DNA of 39,135 bases from a virus: positions 1-39,135 of IMG/VR virus record IMGVR_UViG_3300046718_000591; one strand, given 5' to 3'. A model generated the notes under the pieces. That model saw nothing but the letters and a program-made list of their open reading frames with translations, was not told the DNA's origin and made no database searches. Numbering within the stretch: the stretch's first letter is position 1; the number at the start of each line of letters is the position of its first letter. Below are positions 27,246 through 34,736 of the stretch, one piece after another. The translations under genes were made by a program, and so were the position numbers.

Positions 27246-28351
27246 GCGGCACCGGCCATCTGTGCGTGCTCGGCCTGGAGCTGGCCCTTGCGAGCTCTCC
27301 ACTGGCCGCGCAGGTGCTCGGCCTCGCCGGGGGTGATGGAGCCGCGCGTCAACTCGTTCGTGACGTCGCGTCCGGCCTCGTCCAGCGTGGCGGGCGAGGT
27401 TGCGGCGTCGATTCCGCCGGCGAGGATGTCTCGCACCGGGTTGTCGGGCAGCGGCACGTGGTCGGGCTCGGCGGTCAGCGTCTCGATGACGCTGGACGCC
27501 TCGGACTTCGTCAGCTCCGTGCGGGACGGTACGGGGCGGTGCACCATCGCCGCGAGCGCGGTGCGGGACTGGTCGTCGTCGGTGATGCCGCGCTTTTCCT
27601 TCAGCAGGATCGCCATGCGGGCGTGCTGCTTCTGGTCGGCTTTCGGCATCAGCGGAGACGGCGGCTTGGACTGCGGGGTCTCGGCGGGCAGTGTCCACTC
27701 GTCGTCGGCAGGGGCCTGACGCGCTTCGGCCTGCAACTGCGCCCAGCGGGCATCGAACAGCCCGCGCAGGATGGTGCCGTCCTCCGCCGTCAGGTTCCCG
27801 GCGTCAGACTGCGTACCGATCTCTGCACCGATCCTGTTCAGCACCGCCGTGTCCACGGCCGTGTCGATGCGCTGCTTGACGGCCATAAACCATGTCTGGT
27901 CGGTCACGGTGTGCGGGGCGCGCTCGTAGCTCACGACGTCGGGGTCAGGCTCGTCGGTGGGCAGCGCGAGCAGCTGGAGTAGCGCTGTCCGGTAGGCCAC
28001 CGACATAGCCTTCGCAGTGCCCTTGTCGCCGGAGTCGAACGCCTCGCCGGGGACAACGACATCCAGGTGGTCGCCGGCCGGTCCCCAGAACTGGTAGCGC
28101 ACCTGGACGGTGCACTGCTGCATCGGGGTGCGGTTCCCGCCGGTGAGGATGTCGCGGTAGGTCACGGTCTCCAGGACGGGCGTGGGCACGACTCCGGCCT
28201 TGCGCAGCGCGGGCCCGACGGCGTTGACGACGGCGTCGATTCCTCGGAACTTGAACTTCTGTCCGGGGTTCCAGCCGTCTTTGCCGACGTGGGTGACGTC
28301 GGTCATGACGGAGGCGACGAGTTGGATGATGTTCGGTGCGGTGGCGGTCAT
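27242..28351 (-). CDS. erf: ERF-type single-strand annealing protein
   Basis: A 369-aa phage recombinase that anneals complementary single strands for recombination and genome repair or circularisation. The ERF core is in residues ~1-150: FKFRGIDAVVNAVGPALRKA (~33-52), VQVRYQFWGPAGDHLDVVVP, GEAFDSGDKGTAKAMSVAYR then TALLQLLALPTDEPDPD. The C-terminal half is charged and low in complexity, with helical TKSEASSVIETLTAEPDHVP and a final ARKGQLQAEHAQ segment, probably for partner binding. ATGA overlap with both neighbours. No exonuclease is recognisable next to it. Confidence 0.9.
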   Translation of the reverse strand: MTATAPNIIQLVASVMTDVTHVGKDGWNPGQKFKFRGIDAVVNAVGPALRKAGVVPTPVLETVTYRDILTGGNRTPMQQCTVQVRYQFWGPAGDHLDVVVPGEAFDSGDKGTAKAMSVAYRTALLQLLALPTDEPDPDVVSYERAPHTVTDQTWFMAVKQRIDTAVDTAVLNRIGAEIGTQSDAGNLTAEDGTILRGLFDARWAQLQAEARQAPADDEWTLPAETPQSKPPSPLMPKADQKQHARMAILLKEKRGITDDDQSRTALAAMVHRPVPSRTELTKSEASSVIETLTAEPDHVPLPDNPVRDILAGGIDAATSPATLDEAGRDVTNELTRGSITPGEAEHLRGQWRARKGQLQAEHAQMAGAA

Positions 28352-28671
28352 GAGGGTGCTCCCGGAGTGGTCACGGTGTTGCGGCGGGTGTCGGCGGCGC
28401 GCTTGGTCTCGGCCATGACGTCACGCTCGATCGACTCACGCAGGTAGGCGGTGGCCATGGCCTGGTCGCGGTCGGGGTTCCGGCCGGATTCGACAAGCAA
28501 GCCGAGCTTCAGCCAGAACCCGGCGGCACGGTCGAACAGGGGCGCGTACGCGGCCTTGTTCTCGTCGGCGCGCAGCCGTTTGGCGGTAGCGCGCTCGTGC
28601 CATTCGCGGCTGGCGATGACGGACAGCAGGCGGACGGTGATGGCGCGGTCCAGGTCGGCCATGGCGCTCAC
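28348..28671 (-). CDS. Helical hypothetical protein, 107 aa
   Basis: GTG start at 28671, preferred over the ATG at 28662 because it makes the usual GTGA overlap. VSAMADLDRAITVRLLSVIA, SREWHERATAKRLRADENKA, PLFDRAAGFWLKLGLLVESG, AYLRESIERDVMAETKRAAD: almost entirely helix. Immediately upstream of erf in the operon. Function unknown. Confidence 0.6.
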   Translation of the reverse strand: MSAMADLDRAITVRLLSVIASREWHERATAKRLRADENKAAYAPLFDRAAGFWLKLGLLVESGRNPDRDQAMATAYLRESIERDVMAETKRAADTRRNTVTTPGAPS

Positions 28672-28889
28672 GACGTCGCACCGCCCTTCGGTGTGCGGGT
28701 CCAGCGCCGTTCGGCGTCGGCGAAGCGGCGGTAGCGGGCGGCTGAGGCGTCCATGGCGTCGGCGGTGCGCTGGAGCCGCCGGGTGCAGGGGCGCGTGCGG
28801 ATCTTGGCCGCGCCCTCCGTGTAGGCGTCGGCGAGCAGCCGCCACGTCTCCGACAGATAGGCGGTTCCGTTCTTGGGCTCGGGCATCAC
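28668..28889 (-). CDS. Small basic helical protein, 73 aa
   Basis: The start is GTG 28889 or ATG 28886, both in the sequence GTGATG that also contains the upstream stop. PEPKNGTAYLSETWRLLADA, AAKIRTRPCTRRLQRTADAM, DASAARYRRFADAERRW: helical, Arg-rich. Nucleic-acid binding is possible. No family recognised. Confidence 0.6.
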   Translation of the reverse strand: MMPEPKNGTAYLSETWRLLADAYTEGAAKIRTRPCTRRLQRTADAMDASAARYRRFADAERRWTRTPKGGATS

Positions 28890-29284
28890 GCCTCCGTTCC
28901 GAGCAGCCGTCCGGCACGCAGGACGCAGCGGTTGAAGCGGGCAGCAGCAGCACCGGCGACGTGCTCGGCAATCTCCGCACCCACCTCGCCAGCACAGCGG
29001 GTCATGTCGCAGTGCACTGCGGCCAGGGACCGGGCGATGACGGCGATCGCGCCGTCATCGTCCAGGCCGTCGGGCTCCAGGCCGGAGTGGTGCAGCAGCT
29101 GCGCGACGGCTCCGACGGTGAGCTCATTCGCGGGGCCGTCGACCTGCTCGCGGGTGGCCCAGTGGAACGGGCCGTCGGGCAGGGCCGGGGTGTACCGCAG
29201 CAGCGTGAGGTCGTCGGCGTCGGTGCGCATGAAATACGCGGGCACGTCGGTGTTCGCGGACACGACGAGCGGCAGGGTGCTCAT
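28886..29284 (-). CDS. Hypothetical protein, 132 aa
   Basis: ATG at 29284. MSTLPLVVSANTDVPAYFMR, then DDLTLLRYTPALPDGPFHWA, a helical part VGAVAQLLHHSGLEPDGLDD, and CDMTRCAGEVGAEIAEHVAG, AAAARFNRCVLRAGRLLG. The middle resembles the wing of a winged helix. Coupled to neighbours by overlaps on both sides. Function unknown. Confidence 0.6.
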   Translation of the reverse strand: MSTLPLVVSANTDVPAYFMRTDADDLTLLRYTPALPDGPFHWATREQVDGPANELTVGAVAQLLHHSGLEPDGLDDDGAIAVIARSLAAVHCDMTRCAGEVGAEIAEHVAGAAAARFNRCVLRAGRLLGTEA

Positions 29285-29661
29285 GACGTCGCTCCCGCCG
29301 CGTGGCAGCCGCAGGTGCACGGCGCGACGAAGTCCCAGAACTTGACGGCCACCCCGTCGACGACACCGGACGCCGAGACCTCGGCATGCCCGTCGCCGGC
29401 CTTGGCTGCGGTTTCGCGGTAGGCCAGGTCGAACAGGTCGGCGAGGTTCCGCAGGTTGAGGCGGGACTGGTGGTCGTCCGTGGGCCACACCTGCATCTGC
29501 CCGCGCAGACCCTCGGAGGTGATGGTCCACGACACGATGCGGATGTTGGTGGGGATGGCGGGCATGAGGTCGCCTTGGACGCGGTGCGCGGCCAGCTGCT
29601 TGTCGAGGCGGGTCGCCGGCGCGGTGGCGGTGGCGGCCTGAGTGTCGGTCGTGGTGGTCAC
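29281..29661 (-). CDS. Hypothetical protein, 126 aa
   Basis: GTG start at 29661 (GTGA). A Thr/Ala-rich N-terminus (TTTTDTQAATATAPATRLDK) precedes a beta-rich globular domain: PTNIRIVSWTITSEGLRGQM, NLRNLADLFDLAYRETAAKA, SASGVVDGVAVKFWDFVAPC, ending CTCGCHAAG, a Cys/His cluster. Function unknown. Confidence 0.6.
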   Translation of the reverse strand: MTTTTDTQAATATAPATRLDKQLAAHRVQGDLMPAIPTNIRIVSWTITSEGLRGQMQVWPTDDHQSRLNLRNLADLFDLAYRETAAKAGDGHAEVSASGVVDGVAVKFWDFVAPCTCGCHAAGATS

Positions 29662-30080
29662 TGCGCGTTCACCTCGGCCAGCTGCTCGTTGAGCGCGACG
29701 TGAGCCTGGTGGGAGGTGAACGCCAACTCGTTCGCGGCCGCGTCCAGGACGCGGGTGTAGTCGGTGGTCAGCCGGGACCAGGCGGCCAGCTCGGCGGACT
29801 CGACCGCGCCGAGCAGATACAGCCAGTCGGTGACCGGCACGGGCTCGTTCAACAGCGCGGCCAGCGGCGCGAGAGCCATCGTCCGGGCGTGACGCACCTG
29901 CTCGGCGGGCGACGGCCCGGCAGCGGCGGCCCGCAGCTCGTCGATGACGGTACGGCTGACGCCGGGGTACACGGGGCGGAACGGCGCAGGGCGGCGGACG
30001 GGCGTCGCCTCGATGGCGGCACGCAGGTCCGGAAACTCGTCCCGGTGGGGGTGGTGCAGTAGAGTTTTGATGTCGATCAC
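29658..30080 (-). CDS. Hypothetical helical protein, 140 aa
   Basis: GTG start at 30080 with GAGAG directly in front and no better ATG. MIDIKTLLHHPHRDEFPDLR, then RTVIDELRAAAAGPSPAEQV, ALAPLAALLNEPVPVTDWLY, LLGAVESAELAAWSRLTTDY, RVLDAAANELAFTSHQAHVA. Helical bundle. First gene of the long overlapped early chain after the excisionase-like gene. Confidence 0.6.
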   Translation of the reverse strand: MIDIKTLLHHPHRDEFPDLRAAIEATPVRRPAPFRPVYPGVSRTVIDELRAAAAGPSPAEQVRHARTMALAPLAALLNEPVPVTDWLYLLGAVESAELAAWSRLTTDYTRVLDAAANELAFTSHQAHVALNEQLAEVNAQ

Positions 30081-30150
30081 CTCTCGTTGAGCTGGTAGGT
30101 GGTTGATCTCGCGCTCGTCCCGTCACAGGGGGCGGGCGCTCTCTCGTTCG

Positions 30151-30360
30151 TCAGCTCGCGTACTTCGGGTTACGAGCGGGCCCCGCCGCGCGGGGGACGC
30201 TGTCGGCGAGCTTCGCGTCGATGTGCTCCTGACTGAACCGGACGGTCAGGCCGTTCGGCTTGTAGCAGCCGATCTCTTCGTTGCGGGCCCACCGAAGTAC
30301 CGTGTATTTGCTGACACGGAAGATCGCGGCGGTCTCGTCGGGCGTGTAGAGCTTGGTCAT
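30151..30360 (-). CDS. xis: Excisionase-like helix-turn-helix protein
   Basis: 69 aa from the ATG at 30360. MTKLYTPDETAAIFRVSKYT then VLRWARNEEIGCYKPNGLTV and RFSQEHIDAKLAD is the winged-helix MerR/excisionase plan (TPDEAA...VS..TV.RW....I...K.G...R). It would bend DNA at attP and steer the integrase towards excision. It follows the Cro-like gene with a one-base stop/start overlap (TGATG), so it would be expressed on induction, which fits an excisionase. It could instead be a second regulator. Confidence 0.75.
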   Translation of the reverse strand: MTKLYTPDETAAIFRVSKYTVLRWARNEEIGCYKPNGLTVRFSQEHIDAKLADSVPRAAGPARNPKYAS

Positions 30361-30638
30361 CACTTCTCCTTTCCGGGCTGGTCGGGCGCGGGGACAGACT
30401 TGAACACGCGGCGAAAACCAACCAGGGGCGCGGCCTCCAGAACGCCAGCGATGAACTCGATGCTGATCGGGCTGCTGCCCTTGACGATCCGATCCACGGT
30501 CCGCTCCGGCATGCCGACGGCGCGGGCTATCGCAGCGTTGGATTTCCAGCCGTGTGTCGAGGCGAGGACAGCGAACGCGTCCCCATCGAGGATGATCGTC
30601 TTCCGGGGGACTCGGGTAGCGCTGTTCTGCTCTGCCAT
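30360..30638 (-). CDS. Cro-like regulator
   Basis: 92 aa from ATG 30638 (MAEQNSATRVPRKTIILDGD). The helix-turn-helix is KSNAAIARAVGMPERTVDRI (~32-51) followed by VKGSSPISIEFIAGVLEAAP, the usual Xre/Cro layout. No ribosome site precedes the ATG, and the -10 box of a good promoter ends 7 nt before it, so translation is probably leaderless. Divergent from the repressor gene and first gene of the early operon, which is the Cro position. The longer frame upstream of 30638 would run through operators and is unlikely. Confidence 0.75.
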   Translation of the reverse strand: MAEQNSATRVPRKTIILDGDAFAVLASTHGWKSNAAIARAVGMPERTVDRIVKGSSPISIEFIAGVLEAAPLVGFRRVFKSVPAPDQPGKEK

Positions 30639-30699
30639 GCAAGCAACACTAAGCCAGGTCGCTCGTTCATGCAAGCACTTGGAATCGATTGGTTGCATG
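30636..30699 (-). promoter_or_regulatory. Early (lytic) promoter with three CATGCAA operators
   Basis: On the minus strand TTGCAT (30669-30674) and TAGTGT (30646-30651) are exactly 17 nt apart, ending 7 nt before the Cro-like ATG. CATGCAAGCA occurs at 30636-30645 (over the start codon) and 30668-30677 (over the -35), 32 bp apart. An inverted CATGCAA lies at 30693-30699. Repressor bound to these would block the early operon. Confidence 0.65.
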
Positions 30700-30706
30700 C
30701 GTGGCT

Positions 30707-30736
30707 GTCAGTCGCGGCCGACCGGTGCCGACTGAC
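30707..30736. promoter_or_regulatory. Operator-like inverted repeat in the switch region
   Basis: GTCAGTCG (30707-30714) and CGACTGAC (30729-30736), perfect 8-bp arms around 14 nt. It is midway between the Cro-like and repressor genes. The 14-nt spacer equals that of the repeat at the repressor start, though arm sequences differ. Confidence 0.5.
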
Positions 30737-30836
30737 CCGCAGGTCGCATGCTTCCGCCATATTCGCCGGTCGCTCGATATGGCTCACCCCATATGACCTG
30801 CGTTGGACTCACGTCAACGGGCTGTGCGTCCGCCAC

Positions 30837-30870
30837 GCGTGACGGTATGGTGTCCGCATGACCGTCACGC
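30837..30870 (+). promoter_or_regulatory. Inverted repeat flanking repressor start; -10 box
   Basis: GCGTGACGGT (30837-30846) and ACCGTCACGC (30861-30870) are perfect 10-bp arms around 14 nt. The -10-like TATGGT (30846-30851) and the ATG (30858) lie inside. With the start codon 6 nt after the -10 box, the mRNA should be leaderless. A repressor dimer here would shut off its own gene. Confidence 0.65.
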
Positions 30871-31262
30871 AAGATTTTCCGACGTTCCTCAGGCATGCGA
30901 TGAACTCGGCCGGCTACCGGAACGTGGCCGAGCTGTCGCGCGCCTCAGGCATCGGCGAGCCCGTGCTCAACCGGTGGCTGAGCAGTCGGACACAGCCCAC
31001 GATCGAACTCCTGCGCCCACTCGTCGACGCGATCCACGTGCCGCTGCTGCAGCTGCTCGTCGTGGCCGGGCGCATGACCGCCATCGAGGCGGGGCTGGCC
31101 CAGGACCCGAGCCCTCCCGGTCCTCCGCCGACCGTCGAGGACGAGATCCGTTCGGACCCGTATCTATCAGATGACAAGAAGGATGCAATGATCGCAATGC
31201 TCAGGGTCCTGCGATCCGAATATGACGACCGAGATTCCACAAGGAAGCGCAAAGAAGCCTGA
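30858..31262 (+). CDS. Immunity repressor (Xre family)
   Basis: A 134-aa candidate lysogeny repressor. The Xre helix-turn-helix is at ~20-60: NVAELSRASGIGEPVLNRWL then SSRTQPTIELLRPLVDAIHV. A leucine-rich helix PLLQLLVVAGRMTAIEAGLA, a Pro linker (PSPPGPPPT) and a charged helical C-terminus (EDEIRSDPYLSDDKKDAMIA, MLRVLRSEYDDRDSTRKRKE) follow, probably for dimerisation. No LexA-like protease motif is present, so RecA-type self-cleavage is not expected. It is divergent from the Cro-like gene, followed by a membrane protein and the integrase on the same strand. Confidence 0.82.
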   Translation: MTVTQDFPTFLRHAMNSAGYRNVAELSRASGIGEPVLNRWLSSRTQPTIELLRPLVDAIHVPLLQLLVVAGRMTAIEAGLAQDPSPPGPPPTVEDEIRSDPYLSDDKKDAMIAMLRVLRSEYDDRDSTRKRKEA

Positions 31263-31366
31263 TTAACAACCCCCGAAGAGGTTGACACCCATGTCAAAGG
31301 CAGATTCAGTGGAGGTCCGGGCATCCCCGGCCGCCACTAATGAAGGCTTCACAAGGGGTTGTACAA

Positions 31367-31738
31367 ATGTTCGCACTGCAAAACAGGGCTTCGGAGAAAA
31401 AGCTCAACGGAAGCATTCACGGCACGTTCGTGATCGCATCATGGGGTATCACCGCGTGCTGGATGGCATTCGAGATCGCTCTCCCGCCCCACCACGCCGA
31501 AGCCTTGTGGCGCTCCTCCATCGCCCTCGGACTCACCGCCGCATCCTCCAGCCTGCTCATCATCTGGTCGCTCACCCGAGCCGTCATCGAGCCCGCCAAC
31601 AACGCGCTGTACTACCTGCGGATTGGCTACCACGCGGGCTACCGCGACGCCGCCGAGAGCAAGCAGGCACGCATGTACGCGCTGCCCTCCCCACGACACG
31701 AAAACGCCACGACACGAGGCACCGGCACCATGCCCTAG
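31367..31738 (+). CDS. Membrane protein between repressor and integrase
   Basis: 123 aa from the ATG at 31367, chosen for AAGGGG 8 nt upstream; ATG 31340 has none. Two spans: ~18-37 (GTFVIASWGITACWMAFEIA) and ~50-72 (LGLTAASSSLLIIWSLTRAV), then a cytoplasmic tail (GYHAGYRDAAESKQARMYAL). Expressed with the repressor it would be made in the lysogen, which fits superinfection exclusion; that is inference from position. Confidence 0.65.
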   Translation: MFALQNRASEKKLNGSIHGTFVIASWGITACWMAFEIALPPHHAEALWRSSIALGLTAASSSLLIIWSLTRAVIEPANNALYYLRIGYHAGYRDAAESKQARMYALPSPRHENATTRGTGTMP

Positions 31739-31801
31739 CCCCCAGGACCACGGCCGTGGCAGCCCAGACCCCGCCGCCACGCCACCCCGGGAGGTACACC
31801 C

Positions 31802-32971
31802 ATGGCCTACGCCGAGAAACGCGGTAAGGGCGAGTTCCCCTGGCGCGTCAAGTTCAAGCTGCCCGGCGGCAAGGAAGACAGCGCGTCAGGGTTCCGCACC
31901 AGACAGGATGCGCTCAACCACGGCCGCGACCAGGAGGCCGACATCAGACACGGCCGCTACCACGACCCCAGACGCGGCGAGATCACCCTCGGCGAGCTGT
32001 TCGCCAAATGGCTACCCGCACAAGACATTTCCGAGCGGGCCGCACGCACCCGCACCACCCAGTACAACGCGCAGCTCAAACCCCGCTGGGGAGATACGCC
32101 GATCCGCGAACTGGATGCCTTCGACGTCGCCCAGTTCGACAAGCAGCTGCACGCCGGACGCTCCAAATCCCACGCCGACGCCGTCATGGAGCTGCTGCGG
32201 ATGATGCTCGGCGACGCCATGGCGGCCGGCTACATCCAGATGTCCCCGGTCGCGCCGAAGAAGCGCCGCGGGACGCGCGAGCCGTCCAAGGCCCGCGTCG
32301 GCGTCGTCGTGCCCCTGGAGACGGTTCTGGCCATCGGGGAGCGGATGCCTGAGGCGTATGCCCTCCTGGTGCTGCTGATCGCGTTCACGGGCATGCGGTG
32401 GGGCGAGGCGGCCGGCCTGCGCCGTAGCTTCCTGACGCTGCTTCCCGCAGCGAACGGGAAGCCCGCGTCCGGCCGGTACGTCATCGACAAGGACGTCGGC
32501 GCGGTGCACCAGGCCGCGAACGGTGACAGGTTCTTCGCGTGGCCCAAGGGCCGCAAGGGGCGCGTCATCGAGCTGCCCGCCTTCCTGGTCGAGCAGCTGC
32601 TCGACTACCTGGCGACGATCCCCGCCGAACGGGATCTGCTGTTCGTGAACACCCTCGGGGACGCGTTGAACTACCAGCGGTTCTCCGACTCCCACTGGCG
32701 GAAGGCCTGCGACGGGTGGGTGGGCCGGAAGCGGATCCGCGGAGAGTTCGTCGCCGATGCCGGGCCGGTGGCGCTTGGCCTGGTGCCGCACGACCTCCGG
32801 CATACGCACAAGACGTGGCTTGCCGAGGACGGGGTCGAGCCGGTGGCGCGGGACGAGCGGCTGGGGCATGCGACGCCGGGCATGGACGGGGTGTACATCC
32901 ACGCCACCGACGCGATGCGGGTGCGGGTGTTGGAGCGGTTGCAGGCGCGATGGGAGAACCACCGGAGTTGA
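31802..32971 (+). CDS. int: Tyrosine site-specific integrase
   Basis: 389 aa; start after GGGAGG. An arm-binding N-terminus (~1-60, WRVKFKLPGGKEDSASGFRT) and SAM-like core-binding domain (~62-150: LGELFAKWLPAQDISERAAR, DVAQFDKQLHAGRSKSHADA) precede the catalytic domain (~165-385). Active-site residues: Arg 199 in FTGMRWGEAAGL, the HxxR pair at 330-333 in PHDLRHTHKTW, His 356 in DERLGHATPGMDG, and the nucleophile Tyr 365 in GVYIHAT. It would integrate and excise the prophage between attP and a host attB. attP is expected just downstream or upstream but is not identifiable by eye. Confidence 0.95.
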   Translation: MAYAEKRGKGEFPWRVKFKLPGGKEDSASGFRTRQDALNHGRDQEADIRHGRYHDPRRGEITLGELFAKWLPAQDISERAARTRTTQYNAQLKPRWGDTPIRELDAFDVAQFDKQLHAGRSKSHADAVMELLRMMLGDAMAAGYIQMSPVAPKKRRGTREPSKARVGVVVPLETVLAIGERMPEAYALLVLLIAFTGMRWGEAAGLRRSFLTLLPAANGKPASGRYVIDKDVGAVHQAANGDRFFAWPKGRKGRVIELPAFLVEQLLDYLATIPAERDLLFVNTLGDALNYQRFSDSHWRKACDGWVGRKRIRGEFVADAGPVALGLVPHDLRHTHKTWLAEDGVEPVARDERLGHATPGMDGVYIHATDAMRVRVLERLQARWENHRS

Positions 32972-33259
32972 TCTCCCGCCCGGCTCCCATTCGATCACTT
33001 GCGGCGCTGCTCATGTGGGGTGTTTGTTTTTGTGAAGAACCGTCCCCTCCACGGTTCGTGGTCCAGCTGGGGCCGTGGGCGTGTTCTGGCGGGTGGGGGG
33101 CGGACGGGCTACCGCAGGCCAGAGCCATCGACCGAAGTAGATCAGCGGCGTTCGATGACGTAAAGTTGCATTCGGAATCAGTCTGTGGCGTAGATCGCCT
33201 CCCAATTCCTCCCAACCCCTTCCGCGACGTCAGCCCCCTGCCGTTGTACGCTCCCCACC
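32972..33259. other. Intergenic region after int; hairpin and possible attP
   Basis: A 288-bp region with no gene. It contains a T-rich run (33020-33034), directly followed by a perfect 7-bp hairpin GAACCGT (33037-33043) / ACGGTTC (33051-33057), and a relatively AT-rich stretch at 33130-33220 with TAGATC twice (33138, 33191) and paired CTCCCAA words (33201-33215). Such AT-rich DNA beside int is where attP and arm sites usually lie. No tRNA 3'-end sequence was recognised. Confidence 0.45.
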
Positions 33260-33466
33260 ATGAAGAGCAGCCAGCTGATCCAGGGCACCCGCGCGCAGAT
33301 CGAGGCCGAGCTGACCGCCCTCGGCAAGGAAGCGGCCGGCAAGGGCAAGCCGGACAAGGCCCGCGAGTTCGCCGCCGCGCTGGCGCTGCTCGCCGACGAC
33401 GCCCCGCACGTGCGTGTCCGCTCCGCCGTGTACCGGGTCGTCCGCGACGGCGACGACTGGATGTAG
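33260..33466 (+). CDS. Hypothetical helical protein, 68 aa
   Basis: MKSSQLIQGTRAQIEAELTA, then LGKEAAGKGKPDKAREFAAA, LALLADDAPHVRVRSAVYRV, ending DGDDWM. An Ala/Lys-rich helical protein. No ribosome site; a TACGCT box ends 7 nt before the ATG, so it may be leaderless. First gene of the accessory block right of int. Function unknown. Confidence 0.6.
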   Translation: MKSSQLIQGTRAQIEAELTALGKEAAGKGKPDKAREFAAALALLADDAPHVRVRSAVYRVVRDGDDWM

Positions 33467-33605
33467 CGCGCCGCCTTCCCGTGCGACCGGGAGTTGCGCG
33501 ACACGGGCACGGGCATCCTTCACAGCAGCCCGACACGGGTCTACGGTGAGATGGCACCCAACCACTCAGGGTGATCAACTGTATAGACCCGAGAGGACCA
33601 CGACG

Positions 33606-33899
33606 GTGAACACCACCTCGTGGGGAAGGTCTCTCGCCGACGCCGAGGTTCCACCTCCGTGTGCGGGCGACGCCATCCCCGAAACCAGCCATGCCGCCCC
33701 ACCGCCCCGCTGCCGGGGCACCCGCACCATCACCGCCATCATCCCCCTGCGAGATGCCGTACTCCTGGACGGCCGGCTGTGCCCCGGCTGCGGCGACTGC
33801 GCCGACCTCGCCGAGCAGCAGCTCGCCGAGGCCGTCGCCCGGGCCCGCCAGGTCCTCGCCGGCGACGTCTGGCACGCGCCTGAGGGAGTCGAGCCGTGA
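33606..33899 (+). CDS. Small Cys-rich protein, 97 aa
   Basis: GTG start at 33606 with GAGAGG about 9 nt upstream. VNTTSWGRSLADAEVPPPCA, TRTITAIIPLRDAVLLDGRL, then CPGCGDCADLAEQQLAEAVA. Five Cys, three of them in CPGCGDC, suggest a zinc site on a helical end. A TATAGA box lies at 33582-33587. Overlaps the next gene by GTGA. Function unknown. Confidence 0.6.
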   Translation: MNTTSWGRSLADAEVPPPCAGDAIPETSHAAPPPRCRGTRTITAIIPLRDAVLLDGRLCPGCGDCADLAEQQLAEAVARARQVLAGDVWHAPEGVEP

Positions 33900-34120
33900 C
33901 GCCCCGCCCCGCCGCAGACATCGCCGACGGCTGGATCCACGTCCCCCACCCCGCAGCAGCACCCGGCTGGTACCGGGTCCAAGGCGCGAGGCACGCCGCG
34001 GGCTGGTCGGAGTTCCGGTGCGGACGCGGCATCCCCTACGTCATCCGCAGCCACGTCGAACTCCACTGGTCCGCGACAGGACCCGCGGCAGCAGCACGCA
34101 GGCCTGCCTCGGCCGCCTGA
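33896..34120 (+). CDS. Hypothetical protein, 74 aa
   Basis: GTG start at 33896 in a GTGA overlap. MTPRPAADIADGWIHVPHPA, then GWYRVQGARHAAGWSEFRCG and RGIPYVIRSHVELHWSATGP. A small beta-rich protein with several Trp. Co-translated with the preceding Cys-rich protein. No family recognised. Confidence 0.55.
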   Translation: MTPRPAADIADGWIHVPHPAAAPGWYRVQGARHAAGWSEFRCGRGIPYVIRSHVELHWSATGPAAAARRPASAA

Positions 34121-34212
34121 CGTACCCGGTCTACGCTCTCCCGCGCATGGCGGACACGCCAGTCCGGGAGTAGCGTCACCACCCCGCGACCATGCCAACG
34201 CCAGGGGGAACC

Positions 34213-34431
34213 ATGGGCCCGATCCTCGCCATACTCGGCGTCTGCACATTCATCGGCTGGGTCATCGGCTCCGTCAAAGGCCAAGGTGCCGCCGGCCTGA
34301 TTCTGGGACTGCTCCTCGGCCCGCTCGGCATCCTCGCCGCGCTCATCATCAAACCGGCCGTCGCCGTCCAGGCGCGGCGCGACGTCGCGCTGGAAGCCGA
34401 ACGCGACCGGCTTCGCAACCAGGCCGAATAG
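34213..34431 (+). CDS. Two-span membrane protein, 72 aa
   Basis: ATG at 34213, behind AGGGGGAA; the upstream ATG 34192 has no such site. MGPILAILGVCTFIGWVIGS is the first span, then GQGAAGLILGLLLGPLGILA ALII the second, with a basic-acidic tail (RRDVALEAERDRLRNQAE). It converges on the holin-like gene. Hydrophobic hairpins of this kind occur in phage immunity and exclusion proteins and in many bacteria; the role here is open. Confidence 0.65.
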   Translation: MGPILAILGVCTFIGWVIGSVKGQGAAGLILGLLLGPLGILAALIIKPAVAVQARRDVALEAERDRLRNQAE

Positions 34432-34487
34432 TCGATCCCAGGCGAACTGCTCAGAGCCCGGTGAGCAGCCCCGGCGACGATGGCTGC

Positions 34488-34736
34488 TCACACACCACGG
34501 CGTTGTTGCCGTTGACCCTCTGCGCCCGGCGGGGGCGGGTCGGCCAGGACCGACGCCACCGTCGGGATCGCCTTCGTCGGGAACATCTCCCGGATACCCA
34601 CCTCCGCCGCACCCGCAACCAGAGCGAGCAGGTTCTCCCAGCTCACCGTCTGCCCGGCCGCGAAGAACTGCGCCACGAACGCCAGCGCCGCGATCCGGAC
34701 GAACCGCAGCGCCTGCGCCTTCACATGCGCGTTCAC
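34488..34736 (-). CDS. Holin-like protein, 82 aa
   Basis: GTG start at 34736 overlapping the endolysin stop (GTGA). VNAHVKAQALRFVRIAALAF, VAQFFAAGQTVSWENLLALV, AGAAEVGIREMFPTKAIPTV: two weakly hydrophobic spans with a basic N-terminus, then a Pro-rich polar tail. Position directly after endolysin makes a membrane role in lysis the best guess, but the spans are shorter and less hydrophobic than in typical holins. Confidence 0.55.
   Translation of the reverse strand: MNAHVKAQALRFVRIAALAFVAQFFAAGQTVSWENLLALVAGAAEVGIREMFPTKAIPTVASVLADPPPPGAEGQRQQRRGV

Noticed and set aside
33037-33057. Rho-independent terminator for int
   Set aside because: The 7-bp hairpin has a T-rich run on its 5' side rather than 3' side on the plus strand and none after it on the minus strand.
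32972-33259. Definite attP
   Set aside because: No tRNA 3'-end sequence or convincing core with arm sites could be recognised by eye. The host attB would be needed for comparison.
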